A stretch of DNA of 64,000 nucleotides from Vibrio japonicus (lineage in GTDB: Bacteria; Pseudomonadota; Gammaproteobacteria; Enterobacterales; Vibrionaceae): the NCBI RefSeq assembly GCF_024582835.1, contig NZ_CP102096.1:2418001-2482000 (forward strand), written 5' to 3'. Shown here piece by piece: positions 61,730-64,000 of the stretch. Position numbers and translations under genes: made by a program. Below the pieces are notes generated by a model. That model had not been told where the DNA came from and made no database searches. It saw only the letters and a program-made list of their open reading frames with translations. The number at the start of each line of letters is the position of its first letter. The first letter of the stretch is position 1.

Positions 61730-62649
61730 AATCTAAGAAAAAATATGATCTAATTTAAGTCCATTCAACAATAGAATGTATTCGTTATGGATAGCCTCAA
61801 GAATATTGATTTTAAAAAGCTCGCAAGCCAGCAGAAATCCATCCAGATGAAAATGAGATTGCTCGCACTTGCTCATTTCAAAGATGGACACCCTCGTACC
61901 CAAATCGCCAAGTTTCTTAAGGTGAGCCGAACCAGTGTTAATCGATGGGTTCAAATCTTTCTTGAAGAAGGATTAGAAGGGCTGAAGGAAAAGCCAAGAA
62001 CGGGAAGACCACCATTATTAACTTCTGAACAAAGGGAGCAATTGAGCCAATACATCAAAGATAAAGCTCATGATACTCAAGGTGGGCGACTGACCGGCGC
62101 CGATATCCATGCCTATATTGTGAAAGAATTTGGCCAGCATTATCATCCTGATTCTATCTATTACCTACTCGAGCATATGGGTTTCTCATGGGTCACTTCC
62201 CGTTCAAAACACCCACAACAATCCCAAGCGATACAGGAAGATTTTAAAAAAACTCCAAGACGAAACGATCCTTAAGATCCCAGGTCATGTCGCTTTAAAG
62301 CATGTCGATATCTGGTTTCAGGATGAAGCTCGATTTGGGCAACAAAATACAACAACACGGTTATGGGCTGAAAGAGGCACACGTCCCAGAGCAGTGAAGC
62401 AACAACAGTTCGAATATGCGTATCTATTTGGTTCTGTCTGTCCTCAAAAAGGTATTGGTGAGGCTATCGTTGTCCCATGGGTCAATAAAGACCTCATGAT
62501 TGAGCATTTAAAGCAAATATCGGCGGTCACTGAAAAAGGACGTCATGCCGTCATCATTATGGATGGCGCAGGATGGCATACAGAAGATATCGCCAATGGC
62601 TTTCAGAACATCAGTGTCATCAAACTTCCCCCCTATTCTCCAGAGCTAA
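61730..62649 (+). mobile_element. IS630-family copy 2, both ends damaged
   Basis: Begins at AATCTAAG (lacking TA and CC of the normal left end) and ends at GAGCTAA, where copy 3 begins, so about the last 190 bases are gone. It is nearly identical to copy 3: I count about four differences over roughly 910 bases. Confidence 0.85.
61787..62649 (+). pseudogene. IS630-family transposase, copy 2, 3' truncated
   Basis: First frame 61787-62275 (162 residues), second frame up to PPYSPELIPI where it enters copy 3. The catalytic Asp residues (WFQDEARFG, IIMDGAGWH) are present, but the final Glu of the DDE triad (in NPIEQVW of copy 3) is lost, so no active enzyme is possible. Confidence 0.88.
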
Positions 62650-62651
62650 TA

Positions 62652-63759
62652 CCAATCTAAGAAAAAATATGATCTAATTTAAGGCCATTCAACAATAGAA
62701 TGTATTCGCTATGGATAGCCTCAAGAATATTGATTTTAAAAAGCTCGCAAGCCAGCAGAAATCCATCCAGATGAAAATGAGATTGCTCGCACTTGCTCAT
62801 TTCAAAGATGGACACTCTCGTACCCAAATCGCCAAGTTTCTTAAGGTGAGCCGAACCAGTGTTAATCGATGGGTTCAAATCTTTCTTGAAGAAGGATTAG
62901 AAGGGCTGAAGGAAAAGCCAAGAACGGGAAGACCACCATTATTAACTTCTGAACAAAGGGAGCAATTGAGCCAATACATCAAAGATAAAGCTCATGATAC
63001 TCAAGGTGGGCGACTGACCGGCGCCGATATCCATGCCTATATTGTGAAAGAATTTGGCCAGCATTATCATCCTGATTCTATCTATTACCTACTCGAGCAT
63101 ATGGGTTTCTCATGGGTCACTTCCCGTTCAAAACACCCACAACAATCCCAAGCGATACAGGAAGATTTTAAAAAAACTCCAAGACGAAACGATCCTTAAG
63201 ATCCCAGGTCATGTCGCTTTAAAGCATGTCGATATCTGGTTTCAGGATGAAGCTCGATTTGGGCAACAAAATACAACAACACGGTTATGGGCTGAAAGAG
63301 GCACACGTCCCAGAGCAGTGAAGCAACAACAGTTCGAATATGCGTATCTATTTGGTTCTGTCTGTCCTCAAAAAGGTATTGGTGAGGCTATCGTTGTCCC
63401 ATGGGTCAATAAAGACCTCATGATTGAGCATTTAAAGCAAATATCGGCGGTCACTGAAAAAGGACGTCATGCCGTCATCATTATGGATGGCGCAGGATGG
63501 CATACAGAAGATATCGCTAATGGCTTTCAGAACATCAGTGTCATCAAACTTCCCCCCTATTCTCCAGAGCTAAACCCTATAGAACAAGTATGGAGCTGGA
63601 TGAGACAACACTATCTCGCCAATCAGTCTTTTGCGGATTACGAAGACATTGTCTCCAAAGTGTGTAGGGCTTGGAATCGTTTTTTGGCATGCTCCAACAG
63701 AGTCACCAAGATGTGTTCGAGAGAATGGGCAGACCTGACCAGTTAATTTTCCAGATTGG
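62652..63759 (+). mobile_element. IS630-family copy 3, complete
   Basis: 1108 bases from CCAATCTAAG (after TA at 62650-62651) to CCAGATTGG (before TA at 63760-63761). Imperfect inverted ends TACCAATCT.../...AGATTGGTA. It is the only copy with both ends and all transposase motifs. Confidence 0.88.
62711..63746 (+). CDS. IS630-family transposase made by recoding, copy 3
   Basis: Two overlapping frames. The first (62711-63199) carries MDSLKNIDFKKL and the helix-turn-helix SRTQIAKFLKVSRTSVNRW. The second runs through to the stop at 63746 with the DDE residues in WFQDEARFG, IIMDGAGWHTED and PPYSPELNPIEQVW. Joining them at the A7 run (63170-63176) needs a +1 (or -2) shift and gives about 344 residues, the usual IS630 length. 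A7 is kept in all three copies, which supports recoding or transcript slippage rather than decay. Confidence 0.8.
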
Positions 63760-63803
63760 TATACGATTGGTATTGGAAACGCATAGTCTGAATTCGGAGA
63801 AGC

Positions 63804-63854
63804 ATGATGGAAAAGCCGGAGATAGATCTTATGACTTCAAAATGCCATAAATGA
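63804..63854 (+). other. possible 16-codon open frame
   Basis: ATG at 63804 after CGGAG with good spacing, ending at TGA 63852-63854 (MMEKPEIDLMTSKCHK). It is too short to judge; it lies after the IS array and before the tRNA-Asp terminator. Confidence 0.2.
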
Positions 63855-63857
63855 AGA

Positions 63858-63883
63858 AAGCCCTGCTATTGCTAGCAGGGCTT
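63858..63883 (-). terminator. tRNA-Asp terminator
   Basis: A perfect 11-bp stem AAGCCCTGCTA/TAGCAGGGCTT with loop TTGC, followed on the minus strand by TCTTCATTT. Confidence 0.85.
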
Positions 63884-63892
63884 CTGAATAAG

Positions 63893-63969
63893 TGGCGGAG
63901 CGGACGGGACTCGAACCCGCGACCCCCGGCGTGACAGGCCGGTATTCTAACCAACTGAACTACCGCTCC
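63893..63969 (-). tRNA. tRNA-Asp (GTC)
   Basis: 77 bases with encoded CCA. Minus-strand acceptor stem GGAGCGG/CCGCTCC, anticodon loop CTGTCAC with GTC, T loop TTCGAGT. More of the operon may lie beyond the window's right edge. Confidence 0.98.
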
Positions 63970-64000
63970 GCACTGGTTAGACTCTAAGTCTAAGTTTTTG

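Larger units (their letters stand above)
59259..63761. mobile_element. IS array: three IS630-family copies plus one IS1111-type element
   Basis: About 4.5 kb between TA (59259-59260) and TA (63760-63761). The outer ends are inverted: CCAATCT at 59261 and AGATTGG at 63753-63759. Inside are IS630 copy 1, an IS110/IS1111-family element, a truncated copy 2 and a full copy 3. Internal junctions lack proper terminal TA duplications, so they arose by rearrangement rather than by three clean insertions. Confidence 0.85.

Overview
The window looks like a stretch of the large chromosome of a Vibrio, most likely of the parahaemolyticus/alginolyticus/harveyi group. This rests on recognised protein families and gene order: an irgA/irgB pair between epd and transketolase, metK-sprT-dns-rsmE-gshB-yqgE-ruvX-pilU-pilT, and the mla/murA and kds/lpt/rpoN blocks. 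No database search was possible, so the species is inferred. About 90 percent is dense housekeeping DNA; the accessory DNA is confined to roughly 59.1-63.8 kb.

Layout. 0-4.5 kb: end of the mannitol operon (mtlD cut by the window edge, mtlR), then glmS with a DeoR-family regulator on the minus strand. 4.5-12.2 kb: central carbon metabolism (pykF; epd-pgk-fbaA on the minus strand) with yggE and mscS. 12.3-18.1 kb: the enterobactin-type receptor irgA and its activator irgB around a Fur box, a small repeat-bearing lipoprotein, and transketolase. 18.3-24.9 kb: metK behind an apparent MetJ operator, a DUF2189 membrane protein, sprT, the nuclease endA/dns, rsmE, gshB, yqgE, ruvX. 25-32 kb: pilU/pilT, yggS-proC-yggT-yggU, a DUF4426 protein, rdgB-hemW. 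32-37 kb: an AlkA-like glycosylase, glsA, trmB, then mutY-yggX-mltC. 37.2-38.6 kb: two tRNA operons made from the same Phe/Thr/Asn modules. 39-44.4 kb: plsC, murA, ibaG and mlaBCDEF on the minus strand. 44.6-53.8 kb: yrbG-kdsD-kdsC-lptC-lptA-lptB-rpoN-hpf-ptsN-rapZ-npr and mgtE. 53.9-59 kb: metH (with tandem Met boxes) and a CPA1-type Na+/H+ antiporter.

59.26-63.76 kb is an insertion-sequence array: three related IS630-family copies, with an IS110/IS1111-family element at the junction of the first and second. Only the two outermost ends carry the TA dinucleotides expected of IS630 target duplication, and joining the flanks there restores a reading frame, so the array probably grew inside one ancestral insertion. 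A tRNA-Asp gene on the minus strand closes the window.

Functional themes: cell-envelope supply (glmS, murA, kdsD/kdsC, lptABC, mla, plsC, mltC), with RapZ and GlmS in the same window; methionine/SAM metabolism (metK, metH) with likely shared MetJ control; and DNA uptake and turnover (pilT/pilU, Dns). I found no CRISPR array, prophage, toxin-antitoxin pair or clear new defence system. The most unusual signals are in the IS array (a transposase leader that can hide its own ribosome binding site, a candidate bridge RNA region, a conserved A7 recoding site), the tRNA clusters and the repeat lipoprotein.
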